Positions 47,757-61,330 of a DNA stretch of 64,000 nucleotides are shown in pieces. The translations under genes were made by a program, and so were the position numbers. Each line of letters begins with the position of its first letter. Position 1 is the first letter of the stretch. Where the stretch lies: positions 1 to 64,000 of the forward strand of contig JAQJVL010002204.1 in assembly GCA_035578905.1 (NCBI GenBank). Reading direction: 5' to 3'. The DNA is from Stictocephala bisonia (lineage: Eukaryota; Arthropoda; Insecta; Hemiptera; Membracidae). The notes beneath the pieces were generated by a model. It had not been told where the DNA came from. It saw only the letters and a list, made by a program, of their open reading frames with translations, and made no database searches.

Positions 47757-50700
47757 TGAAACTCAAAGATCGCAAGATTGAAACTCAAAGATCGCAAGAT
47801 TAAACTCAAAGATCGCAAGATTTAAACTCAAAGATCGCAAAATTGAAACTCAAAGATCGCAAGATTAAAACTCAAAGATCGCAAGATTGAAACTCAAAGA
47901 TCGGCAAGATTGAAATTCAAAGATCGCAAGATTGAAACTCAAAGATAGCAAGATTGAAACTCAAAGATCGCAAGATTGAAACTCAAAGATCGCAAGATTG
48001 AAACTAAAAGATCGCAAGATTTAAACTCAAAGATCGCAAGATTGAAACTCAAAGATCGCAAGATTGAAACTCAAAGATCGCAAGATTGAAACTCAAAGAT
48101 CGCAAGATTGAAACTCAAAGATCGCAAGATTGAAACTCAAAGATCGCAAGATTGAAACTCAAAGATCGCAAGATTGAAACTCAAAGATCGCAAGATTGAA
48201 ACTCAAAGATCGCAAGATTGAAACTCAAAGATCGCAAGATTGAAACTCAAAGATCGCAAGATTGAAACTCAAAGATTGCAAGAATTGAACTCAAAGATCG
48301 CAAGATTGAAACTCAAAGATCGCAAGATTGAAACTCAAAGATCGCAAGATTGAAACTCAAAGATCGCAAGATTGAAACTCAAAGATCGCAAGATTGAAAC
48401 TCAAAGATCGCAAGAATGAAACTCATAGATGGCAAGATTTAAACTCAAAGTTCGCAAGATTGAAAACTCAAAGATCGCAAGTTTGAAACTCAAAGATCGC
48501 AAGATTGAAACTCAAAGATCGCAAGATTGAAACTTAAAGATCGCAAGATTGAAACTCAAAGATCGCAAGATTGAAACTCAAAGATCGGCAAGATTTTAAA
48601 CTCAAAGATCGCAAGATTGAAACTCAAAGATTACGCAGTTTGAAACTCAAAGATCGCAAGATTGAAACTCAAAAGATCGCAAGATTGAAACTCAAAGATC
48701 GCAAGATTGAAACTCAAAGATCGCAAGTATTGAACTCAAAGATCGGCAGATTGAAACTCAAAGATCGCAAGATTGAACTCAAAGATCGCAAGATTGAAAC
48801 TCAAAGATCGCAAGATTGAAACTCAAAGATCGCAAGATTGAAACTCAAAGATCGCAAGATTGAAACTCAAAGATCGCAAGATTGAAACTCAAAGATCGCA
48901 AGATTGAAACTCAAAGATCGCAAGATTGAAACTCAAAGATCGCAAGATTGAAACTCAAAGATCGCAAGATTGAAACTCAAAGATCGCAAGATTGAAACTC
49001 AAAGATCGCAAGATTGAAACTCAAAGATCGCAAGATTGAAACTCAAAGATCGCAAGATTGAAACTCAAGATAGCAAGATTGAAACTCAAAGATCGCAAGA
49101 TTGAAACTCAAAGATCGCAAGATTGAAACTCAAAGATCGCAAGATTGAAACTCAAAGATCGCAAGATTGAAACTCAAAGATCGCAAGATTAAACTCAAAG
49201 ATCGCAAGATTGAAACTCAAAGATCGCAAGATTGAAACTCAAAGATCGCAAGATTGAAACTCAAAGATCGCAAGATTGAAACTCAAAGATAGCAAGATTG
49301 AAACTCAAAGATCGCAAGATTGAAACTCAAAGATCGCAAGATTGAAACTCAAAGATCGCAAGATTGAAACTCAAAGATCGCAAGATTGAAACTCAAAGAT
49401 CGCAAGATTGAAACTCAAAGATCGCAAGATTGAAACTCAAAGATCGCAAGATTGAAACTCAAAGATCGCAAGATTGAAACTCAAAGATCGCAAGATTGAA
49501 ACTCAAAGATCGCAAGATTGAAACTCAAAGATCGCAAGATTGAAACTCAAAGATCGCAAGATTGAAACTCAAAGATCGCAAGATTGAAACTCAAAGATCG
49601 CAAGATTGAAACTCAAAGATCGCAAGATTGAAACTCAAGATCGCAAGATTGAAACTCAAAGATCGCAAGATTGAAACTCAAAGATCGCAAGATTGAAACT
49701 CAAAGATCGCAAGATTGAAACTCAAAGATCGCAAGATTGAAACTCAAAGATCGCAAGATTGAAACTCAAAGATCGCAAGATTGAAACTCAAAGATCGCAA
49801 GATTGAAACTCAAAGATCGCAAGATTGAAACTCAAAGATCGCAAGATTGAAACTCAAAGATCGCAAGATTGAAACTCAAAGATCGCAAGATTGAAACTCA
49901 AAGATCGCAAGATTGAAACTCAAAGATCGCAAGATTGAAACTCAAAGATCGCAAGATTGAAACTCAAAGATCGCAAGATTGAAACTCAAAGATCGCAAGA
50001 TTGAAACTCAAAGATCGCAAGATTGAAACTCAAAGATCGCAAGATTGAAACTCAAAGATCGCAAGATTGAAACTCAAAGATCGCAAGATTGAAACTCAAA
50101 GATCGCAAGATTGAAACTCAAAGATCGCAAGATTGAAACTCAAAGATCGCAAGATTGAAACTCAAAGATCGCAAGATTGAAACTCAAAGATCGCAAGATT
50201 GAATCTCAAAGAACGCAAGATTGAAACTCAAAGATCGCAAGATTGAAACTCAAAGATCGCAAGATTGAAACTCAAAGATCGCAAGATTGAAACTCAAAGA
50301 TCGCAAGATTGAAACTCAAAGATCGCAAGATTGAAACTCAAAGATCGCAAGATTGAAACTCAAAGATCGCAAGATTGAAACTCAAAGAACGCAAGATTGA
50401 AACTCAAAGATCGCAAGATTGAAACTCAAAGATCGCAAGATTGAAACTCAAAGATCGCAAGATTGAAACTCAAAGATCGCAAGATTGAAATTCAAAGATC
50501 GCAGATTGAAACTCAAAGATCGCAAGATTGAAACTCAAAGATCGCAAGATTGAAACTCAAAGATAGCAAGATTGAAACTCAAAGATCGCAGGATTGAAAC
50601 TCAAAGATCGCAAGATTGAAACTCTAAAGATCGCAAGGATTGAAACTCAAAGATCGCAAGATTGAAACTCAAAGATAGCAAGATTGAAACTCAAAGATCG

Positions 50701-51880
50701 CAAGATTGAAACTCAAAGATCGCAAGATTGAAACTCAAAGATCGCAAGATTGAAACTCAAAGATCGCAAGATTGAAACTCAAAGATAGCAAGATTGAAAC
50801 TCAAAGATCGCAAGATTGAAACTCAAAGATCGCAAGATTGAAACTCAAAGATCGCAAGATTGAAACTCAAAGATCGCAAGATTGAAACTCAAAGATCGCA
50901 AGATTGAAACTCAAAGATCGCAAGATTGAAACTCAAAGATCGCAAGATTGAAACTCAAAGATCGCAAGATTGAAACTCAAAGATCGCAAGATTGAAACTC
51001 AAAGATCGCAAGATTGAAACTCAAAGATCGCAAGATTGAAACTCAAAGATCGCAAGATTGAAACTCAAAGATCGCAAGATTGAAACTCAAAGATCGCAAG
51101 ATTGAAACTCAAAGATCGCAAGATTGAAACTCAAAGATCGCAAGATTGAAACTCAAAGATCGCAAGATTGAAACTCAAAGATCGCAAGATTGAAACTCAA
51201 AGATCGCAAGATTGAAACTCAAAGATCGCAAGATTGAAACTCAAAGATCGCAAGATTGAAACTCAAAGATCGCAAGATTGAAACTCAAAGATCGCAAGAT
51301 TGAAACTCAAAGATCGCAAGATTGAAACTCAAAGATCGCAAGATTGAAACTCAAAGATCGCAAGATTGAAACTCAAAGATCACAAGATTGAAACTCAAAG
51401 ATCGCAAGATTGAAACTCAAAGATCGCAAGATTGAAACTTCAAAGATCGCAAGATTGAAACTCAAAGATCGCAAGATTGAAACTCAAGATCGCAAGATTG
51501 AAACTCAAATATCGCAAGATTAAACTCAAAGATGGCAAGATTGAAACTCAAAGATCGCAAGATTGAAACTAAAAGATGGCAAGATTAAACTCAAAGATCG
51601 CAAGATTCAAACTCAAAGATCGCAAGATTGAAACTCAAAGATCGCAAGAATGAAACTCAAAGATCGCAAGATTGAAACTCAAAGATCGCAAGATTGAAAC
51701 TCAAAGATCGCAAGATTGAAACTCAAAGATCGCAAGATTTAACCACAAAGTTCGCAAGGATTGAACTCAAAGATCGCAAGATTGAAACTTCAAAGATAGC
51801 AAGATTGAAACTCAAAGATCGCAAGATTGAAACTCAAAGATCGCAAGATTGAAACTCAAAGATCGCAAGATTGAAACTCA
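47757..51880 (+). repeat. Homogeneous satellite core
   Basis: About 4.1 kb dominated by exact consensus monomers. Long uninterrupted runs lie at about 49632-50200 and 50786-51381, each roughly 26-27 identical copies. Scattered one-base indels persist up to about 48780 (GATCGGCAAG, TTACGCAG, GATCGGCAG) and a few later (50503, 50623, 51440, 51486). The plus-strand open frame at 48571-48819 exists only because several such indels keep shifting frame past the monomer's TGA. HOR-type variants are almost absent, in strong contrast to the sequence after 51880. Confidence 0.85.
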
Positions 51881-54800
51881 AAGATCGCAAGACTGAAAAT
51901 CAAAGATCACTAGATTGAAACTCAAAGATCGCAAGATTGAAACTCATAGATGGCAAAATTTAAACTCAAAGATCGCAAGATTAAAACTCTTAGATCGCAA
52001 GTTTGAAATTCAAAGATCGCAAGATTGAAACTCAAAGATCACAAGATTGAAACTTAAAGATCGCAAGATTGAAACTCAAAGATTGCAAGATTTAAACTCA
52101 ATGATGGCAAGATTTAAACTCAAAGATAGCAAGATTGAAACTCAAAGATAGCCAGTTTGAAACTCAAAGATCGCAAGATTGAAATTAAAAAATCGCAAGA
52201 TTGAAACTCAAAGATCACAAGATTGAAATTCAAAGATCGCAAGATTGAAACTCAAAGATCGAACGATTGAAACTCAAAGATCGCAAGATTGAAACTCAAA
52301 GTACAAACGATTGAAACTCAAGGATCGCAAGTTTGAAACTCAAAGATCGCAAGATTGAAACTCAAAGATCGCAAGATTGAAACTCAAAGATCGCAAGATT
52401 GAAATTCAAAGATCGCAAGACTGAAACTCAAAGATCGCAAGATTGAAAGTCAAAGATCGAAAGATTGAAACTTAAAGAAAGCAAGATCGAAACTCAAAGA
52501 TCGCAAGATTGAAACTCAAAGATCGCAAGATTGAAACTCAAAGATCACAAGATTGAAACTCAAAGATCGCAAGATTGAAACTCAAAGATCGCAAGATTGA
52601 AACTCGAAGATCGCAAGATTGAAATTCAAAGATAGCAAGTTTGAAACTAAAAGATCGCAAGATTGAAACTCAGAGATCGCATGATTGAAACTCAAAGATC
52701 GCAAGATTTAAACTCATAGAAGACAAGTTTGAAATTCAAAGATTGCAAGATTCAAACTCAAAGATAGCAAGATTGAATCTCAAAGATCGCAAGATTGAAA
52801 CTTAAAGAGTGCAAGATTGAAACTTTAAGATCACAAGATTAAAACTCAAAGATCGAACGATTGAAACTCAAAGATCGCAAGATTGAAACTCAAAGATCGA
52901 ACGATTGAAACTCAAGGATCGCAAGATTGAAACTCAAAGATCGCAAGATTGAAACTCAAAGATTGCAAGATTGAAACTCAAAGATCGTAAGATTGAAACT
53001 CAAAGATCGCAAGATTGAAAGTCAAAGATCGCAAGATAGAAACTTAAAGATAGCAAGTTTGAAACTAAAAGATCGCAAGATTGAAACTCAAAGATCGCAA
53101 GATTGAAACTCAAAGATCGCAAGATTGAAAGTCAAAGATCGCAAGATTGAAGCTTAAAGATAGCAAGATTAAAACTCAAAGGTCGCAAGATTGAAACTCA
53201 AAGATCGCCAGATTGAAACTCAAAGATCACAAGATTGAAACTAAAAGATCGCAAGATTAAAACTCAAAGATCGAACGATTGAAACTCAACGATCGCAAGA
53301 TTGAAACTCAAAGATCGAACGATTGAAACTCAAGGATCGCAAGATTGAAACTCAAAGATCGCAAGATTAAAGCTTAAAGATAGCAAGATTGAAACTCAAA
53401 GATCACAAGATTGAAACTCAAAGATCGCCAGATTGAAACTAAAAGATCGCAAGATTGAAACTCAAAGATCGCAAGATTGAAACTCGAAGATCGCAAGATT
53501 GAAATTCAAAGATAGCAAGTTTGAAACTAAAAGATCGCAAGATTTAAACTCAAAGATCACATGATTGAAACTAAAAGATCGCAAAATTTAAACTCATAGA
53601 TGGCAAGATTGAAATTCAAAGATCGCAAGATTGAAACTCAAAGATCGCAAGAATAAAACTCAGAGATGGCAAGATTTAAACTCAATTCGCAAGATTAAAA
53701 CTCAAAGATGGCAAGATTGAAACTCAAAGATCGCAAGATTGAAACTCAAAGATCGCAAGAATTAAACTCAAAGATCGCAAGATTAAAACTCAAAGATCGC
53801 AAGATTCAAACTCAAAGATCGCAAGATTGAAACTCAAAGATCGCAAGAATGAAACCCAAAGATCGCAATAATGAAACTAAAAGATCGCAAGATTGAAACT
53901 AAAAGAATGCAAGATTGAAACTCAAAGATCGCAAGATTAACCCTCAAATATCGCAGGATTGAACTCAAAGATCGCAAGATTGAAACTTAAAGATTGCAAG
54001 ATTGAATCTCAAAGATCGCAAGATTGAAACTCAAAGATCGAACGATTGAAACTCAAAGATCGCAAGATTGAAACTCAAAGATCGCAAGACTGAAAATCAA
54101 AGATCACAAGATTGAAACTCAAAGATCGCAAGATTGAAACTCATAGATGGCAAAATTTAAACTCAAAGATCGCAAGATTAAAACTCTTAGATCGCAAGTT
54201 TAAAATTCAAAGATCGCAAGATTGAAACTCAAAGATCACAAGATTGAAACTTAAAGATCGCAAGATTGAAACTCAAAGATTGCAAGATTTAAACTCAATG
54301 ATGGCAAGATTTAAACTCAAAGATAGCAAGATTGAAACTCAAAGATAGCCAGTTTGAAACTCAAAGATCGCAAGATTGAAATTAAAAAATCGCAAGATTG
54401 AAACTCAAAGATCACAAGATTGAAATTCAAAGATCGCAAGATTGAAACTCAAAGATCGAACGATTGAAACTCAAAGATCGCAAGATTGAAACTCAAAGTA
54501 CAAACGATTGAAACTCAAGGATCGCAAGTTTGAAACTCAAAGATCGCAAGATTGAAACTCAAAGATCGCAAGATTGAAACTCAAAGATCGCAAGATTGAA
54601 ATTCAAAGATCGCAAGACTGAAACTCAAAGATCGCAAGATTGAAAGTCAAAGATCGAAAGATTGAAACTTAAAGAAAGCAAGATCGAAACTCAAAGATCG
54701 CAAGATTGAAACTCAAAGATCGCAAGATTGAAACTCAAAGATCACAAGATTGAAACTCAAAGATCGCAAGATTGAAACTCAAAGATCGTAAGATTGAAAC

Positions 54801-57800
54801 TCGAAGATCGCAAGATTGAAATTCAAAGATAGCAAGTTTGAAACTAAAAGATCGCAAGATTGAAACTCAGAGATCGCATGATTGAAACTCAAAGATCGCA
54901 AGATTTAAACTCATAGAAGACAAGTTTGAAATTCAAAGATCGCAAGATTGAAACTCAAAAATGGCAAGATTGAAACTCAAAGATTGCAAGATTCAAACTC
55001 AAAGATAGCAAGATTTAATCTCAAAGATCGAAAGATTGAAACTTAAAGAGTGCAAGATTGAAACTTTAAGATCACAAGATTAAAACTCAAAGATCGAACG
55101 ATTGAAACTCAAAGATCGCAAGATTGAAACTCAAAGATCGAACGATTGAAACTCAAGGATCGCAAGATTGAAACTCAAAGATCGCAAGATTGAAACTCAA
55201 AGATTGCAAGATTGAAACTCAAAGATCGTAAGATTGAAACTCAAAGATCGCAAGATTGAAAGTCAAAGATCGCAAGATAGAAACTTAAAGATAGCAAGTT
55301 TGAAACTAAAACATCGCAAGATTGAAACTCAAAGATCGCAAGATTGAAACTCAAAGATCGCAAGATTGAAAGTCAAAGATCGCAAGATTGAAGCTTAAAG
55401 ATAGCAAGATTGAAACTCAAAGATCGCAAGATTGAAACTCAAAGATCGCCAGATTGAAACTCAAAGATCACAAGATTGAAACTAAAAGATCGCAAGATTG
55501 AAACTCAAAGATCGCAAGATTGAAACTCGAAGATCGCAAGATTGAAATTCAAAGATAGCAAGTTTAAAACTAAAAGATCGCAAGATTGAAACTCAAAGAT
55601 CGCAAGATTTAAACTCAATTCGCAAGATTAAAACTCAAAGATGGCAAGATTGAAACTCAAAGATCGCAAGATTGAAACTCAAAGATCGCAAGAATTAAAC
55701 TCAAAGATCGCAAGATTAAAACTCAAAGATCGCAAGATTCAAACTCAAAGATCGCAAGATTGAAACTCAAAGATCGCAAGAATGAAACCCAAAGATCGCA
55801 ATAATGAAACTAAAAGATCGCAAGATTGAAACTCAAAGAATGCAAGATTGAAACTGAAAGATCGCAAGATTAACCCTCAAATATCGCAGGATTGAACTCA
55901 AAGATCGCAAGATTGAAACTTAAAGATTGCAAGATTGAATCTCAAAGATCGCAAGATTGAAACTCAAAGATCGAACGATTGAAACTCAAACATTGCAAGA
56001 TTGAAACTCAAAGATCGCAAGACTGAAACTCAAAGATCACAAGATTGAAACTCAAAGATCGCAAGATTGAAACTCATAGATGGCAAAATTTAAACTCAAA
56101 GATCGCAAGATTAAAACTCTTAGATCGCAAGTTTGAAATTCAAAGATCGCAAGATTGAAACTCATAAATGGCAAGATTGAAACTTAAAGATCGCAAGATT
56201 GAAACTCAAAGATTGCAAGATTTAAACTCAATGATGGCAAGATTTAAACTCAAAGATAGCAAGATTGAAACTCAAAGATAGCCAGTTTGAAACTCAAAGA
56301 TCGCAAGATTGAAATTAAAAAATCGCCAGATTGAAACTCAAAGATCGAACGATTGAAACTCAAAGATCGCAAGATTGAAACTCAAAGTACAAACGATTGA
56401 AACTCATGGATCGCAAGTTTGAAACTCAAAGATCGCAAGATTGAAACTCAAAGATCGCAAGATTGAAATTCAAAGATCGCAAGACTGAAACTCAAAGATC
56501 GCAAGATTGAAAGTCAAAGATCGAAAGATTGAAACTTAAAGAAAGCAAGATCGAAACTCAAAGATCGCAAGATTGAAACTCAAAGATCGCAAGATTGAAA
56601 CTCAAAGATCACAAGATTGAAACTCAAAGATCGCAAGATTGAAACTCAAAGATCGCAAGATTGAAACTCGAAGATCGCAAGATTGAAATTCAAAGATAGC
56701 AAGTTTGAAACTAAAAGATCGCAAGATTGAAACTCAGAGATCGCATGATTGAAACTCAAAGATCGCAAGATTTAAACTCATAGAAGACAAGTTTGAAATT
56801 CAAAGATCGCAAGATTGAAACTCAAAAATGGCAAGATTGAAACTCAAAGATTGCAAGATTCAAACTCAAAGATAGCAAGATTGAATCTCAAAGATCGCAA
56901 GAATAAACTTAAAGAGTGCAAGATTGAAACTTAAAGATCACAAGATTAAAACTCAAAGATCGAACGATTGAAACTCAAAGATCGCAAGATTGAAACTCAA
57001 AGATCGAACGATTGAAACTCAAGGATCGCAAGATTGAAACTCAAAGATCGCAAGATTGAAACTCAAAGATTGCAAGATTGAAACTCAAAGATCGTAAGAT
57101 TGAAACTCAAAGATCGCAAGATTGAAACTCAAAGATCGCAAGATTGAAAGTCAAAGATCGCAAGATAGAAACTTAAAGATAGCAAGTTTGAAACTAAAAG
57201 ATCGCAAGATTGAAACTCAAAGATCGCAAGATTGAAACTCAAAGATCGCAAGATTGAAAGTCAAAGATCGCAAGATTGAAGCTTAAAGATAGCAAGATTG
57301 AAACTCAAAGATCGCAAGATTGAAACTGAAAGATCGCCAGATTGAAACTCAAAGATCACAAGATTGAAACTAAAAGATCGCAAGATTGAAACTCAAAGAT
57401 CGCAAGATTGAAACTCGAAGATCACAAGATTGAAATTCAAAGATAGCAAGTTTGAAACTAAAAGATCGCAAGATTGAAACTCAAAGATCGCAAGATTTAA
57501 ACTCAATTCGCAAGATTAAAACTCAAAGATGGCAAGATTGAAACTCAAAGATCGCAAGATTGAAACTCAAAGATCGCAAGAATTAAACTCAAAGATCGCA
57601 AGATTAAAACTCAAAGATCGCAAGATTCAAACTCAAAGATCGCAAGATTGAAACTCAAAGATCGCAAGAATGAAACCCAAAGATCGCAATAATGAAACTA
57701 AAAGATCGCAAGATTGAAACTCAAAGAATGCAAGATTGAAACTCAAAGATCGCAAGATTAACCCTCAAATATCGCAGGATTGAACTCAAAGATCGCAAGA

Positions 57801-59065
57801 TTGAAACTTAAAGATTGCAAGATTGAATCTCAAAGATCGCAATATTGAAACACAAAGATCGAACGATTGAAACTCAAAGATCGCAAGATTGAAACTCAAA
57901 GATCGCAAGACTGAAACTCAAAGATCACAAGATTGAAACTCAAAGATCGCAAGATTGAAACTCATAGATGGCAAAATTTAAACTTAAAGATCGCAAGATT
58001 AAAACTCTTAGATCGCAAGTTTGAAATTCAAAGATCGCAAGATTGAAACTCATAAATGGCAAGATTGAAATTTAAAGATCGCAAGATTGAAACTCAAAGA
58101 TTGCAAGATTTAATCTCAATGATGGCAAGATTTAAACTCAAAGATAGCAAGATTGAAACTCAAAGATAGCCAGTTTGAAACTCAAAGATCGCAAGATTGA
58201 AATTAAAAAACCGCAAGATTGAAACTCAAAGATCACAAGATTGAAATTCAAAGATCGCCAGATTGAAACTCAAAGATCGAACGATTGAAACTCAAAGATC
58301 GCAAGATTGAAACTCAAAGTACAAACGATTGAAACTCATGGATCGCAAGTTTGAAACTCAAAGATCGCAAGATTGAAACTCAAAGATCGCAAGATTGAAA
58401 TTCAAAGATCGCAAGACTGAAACTCAAAGATCGCAAGATTGAAAGTCAAAGATCGAAAGATTGAAACTTAAAGAAAGCAAGATCGAAACTCAAAGATCGC
58501 AAGATTGAAACTCAAAGATCGCAAGATTGAAACTCAAAGATCACAAGATTGAAACTCAAAGATCGCAAGATTGAAACTCAAAGATCGCAAGATTGAAACT
58601 CGAAGATCGCAAGATTGAAATTCAAAGATAGCAAGTTTGAAACTAAAAGATCGCAAGATTGAAACTCAGAGATCGCATGATTGAAACTCAAAGATCGCAA
58701 GATTTAAACTCATAGAAGACAAGTTTGAAATTCAAAGATCGCAAGATTGAAACTCAAAAATGGCAAGATTGAAACTCAAAGATTGCGAGATTCAAACTCA
58801 AAGATAGCAAGATTGAATCTCAAAGGTCGCAAGATTGAAACTTAAAGATCACAAGATTAAAACTCAAAGATCGAACGATTGAAACTCAAAGATCGCAAGA
58901 TTGAAACTCAAAGACCGAACGATTGAAACTCAAGGATCGCAAGATTGAAACTCAAAGATCGCAAGATTGAAGCTTAAAGATAGCAAGATAGAAACTCAAA
59001 GATCGCAAGATTGAAACTCAAAGATCGCCAGATTGAAACTCAAAGATCACAAGATTGAAACTAAA

Positions 59066-59315
59066 AGATCGCAAGATTGAAATTTGAAGATTGCAAGATT
59101 GAAATTCAAAGATAGCAAGTTTGAAACTAAAAGATCACAAGATTGAAACTCAAAAATCACAAGATTGAAACTCAAAGATCGCCAGACTAAAGATCGCAAG
59201 ATTGAAATTTGAAGATTGCAAGATTGAAATTCAAAGATAGCAAGTTTGAAACTAAAAGATCACAAGATTGAAACTCAAAAATCACAAGATTGAAACTCAA
59301 AGATCGCCAGATTAA
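59066..59315 (+). repeat. Out-of-register 125-bp tandem duplication
   Basis: Bases 59066-59190 and 59191-59315 are near-identical direct repeats containing the rare AAATTTGAAGATTG monomer (59076 and 59201) and two ATCACAAGATTG monomers. The joint at 59181-59196 reads GCCAGACTAAAGATCG and fuses parts of two monomers. The step of 125 bp is not a multiple of 22, so the duplication broke the monomer register, which is unusual in this array. Confidence 0.8.
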
Positions 59316-61129
59316 AACTCAAAGATCACAAGATTGAAACTAAAAGATCGCAAGATTGAAACTCAAAGATCGCAAGATTGAAACTCGAAGATCGCAAGAT
59401 TGAAATTCAAAGATAGCAAGGTTGAAACTAAAAGATCGCAAGATTGAAACTCAAAGACCGCATGATTGAAACTCAAAGATCGCAAGATTTAAACTCATAA
59501 ATGGCAAGATTGAAATTCAAAGATCGCAAGATTGAAACTCAAAGATCGCAAGAATAAAACTCAAAGATGGCAAGATTTAAACTCAATTCGCAAGATTAAA
59601 TCTCAAAGATGGCAAGATTGAAACTTAAAGATCGCAAGATTGAAACTCAAAGATCGCAAGAAAAAAACTCAACGATCGCAAGATTGAAACTCAAAGATCG
59701 CAAGATTGAAACTTAAAGATCGCAAGATTGAAACTTAAAGATCGCAAGATTGAAACTCAAAAATAGCAAGATTGAACCACAAAGATCGCAAGTTTAAAAC
59801 TCAAAGATCGCAAAATTGAAACTCTAAGATGGCAAGATTGAAACACAAAGATCGCAAGACTGAAACTCAAAGATCGCAAGATTTAAAATCAAAGATTGCA
59901 AGATTGAAACTCAAAGATCGCAAGATTTAAACTCAAAGATAGCAAGATTGAAACTCAAAGATAGCAAGTTTGAAACTCAAAGATCGCATGATTGAAACTC
60001 AAAAATCGCAAGATTGAAACTCAAAGATCACAAGATTGAAATTCAAAGATCGCAAGATAGAAACTCAAAGATCGAACGATTGAAACTCAAAGATCGCAAG
60101 ATTGAAATTCAAAAATGGCAAGATTGAAACTCAAAGATTGCAAGATTCAAACTCAAGGATAGCAAGATTTAATCTCAAAGATCGCAAGATTGAAACTTAA
60201 AGATTGCAAGATTGAAACTCAAAGATCGCAAGATTAAAACTCAAAGATCGAACGATTGAAACTCAAAGATCGCAAGATTGAAACTCAAAGATCACAAGAT
60301 TGAAATTCAAAGATCGCAAGATTGAAACTCAAAGATCGAACGATTGAAACTCAAAGATCGCAAGATTGAAACTCAAAGTACAAACGATTGAAACTCAAGG
60401 ATCGCAAGTTTGAAACTCAAAGATCGCAAAATTGAAACTCAAAGATCGCAAGATTGAAATTCAAAGATCGCAAGATTGAAATTCAAAGATCGCAAGACTG
60501 AAACTCAAAGATCGCAAGATTGAAATTCAAAGATCGAAAGATTGAAACTTAAAGAAAGCAAGATCGAAACTCAAAGATCGCAAGATTGAAACTCAAAGAT
60601 CGCAAGATTGAAACTCAAAGATCACAAGATTGAAACTCAAAGATCGCAAGATTGAAACTCAAAGATCTCAAGATTGAAACTCGAAGATCGCAAGATTGAA
60701 ATTCAAAGATAGCAAGTTTGAAACTAAAAGATCGCAAGATTGAAACTCAGAGGTCACATGATTGAAACTCAAAGATCGCAAGATTTAAACTCATAGATGA
60801 CAAGTTTGAAATTCAAAGATCGCAAGATTGAAACTCAAAAATGGCAAGATTGAAACTCAAAGATTGCAAGATTCAAACTCAAAGATAGCAAGATTGAATC
60901 TCAAAGATCGCAAGATTGAAACTTAAAGAGTGCAAGATTGAAACTTAAAGATCACAAGATTAAAACTCAAAGATCGAACGATTGAAACTCAAAGATCGCA
61001 AGATTGAAACTCAAAGATTGAACGATTGAAACTCAAGGATCGCAAGATTGAAACTCAAAGATCGCAAGATTGAAACTCAAAGATTGCAAGATTGAAACTA
61101 ATAGATCGTAAGATTGAAGCTCAAAGATC

Positions 61130-61330
61130 GCAAGAATGAAACTCAAAGATGGCAAGATTTAAACTCAATTCGCAAGATTAAAACTCAAAGATGGCAAGAT
61201 TGAAACTCAAAGATCGCAAGATTGAAACTCAAAGATCGCAAGAATGAAACTCAAAGATGGCAAGATTTAAACTCAATTCGCAAGATTAAAACTCAAAGAT
61301 GGCAAGATTGAAACTCAACGATCGCAAGAT
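61130..61330 (+). repeat. Local five-monomer duplication around the 20-bp AATTCGC monomer
   Basis: The cassette GATGGCAAG, AAACTCAATTCGC (a 20-bp monomer), GATGGCAAG occurs with its CAATT at 61166 and again at 61274, a step of 108 bp, or four 22-bp monomers plus one 20-bp one. The same cassette is doubled with a similar step near 29550 and 29657. It occurs singly at many other places and in reverse complement in the left arm (GCGAATTGAG near 976, 3300, 5052, 5226). Confidence 0.75.
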
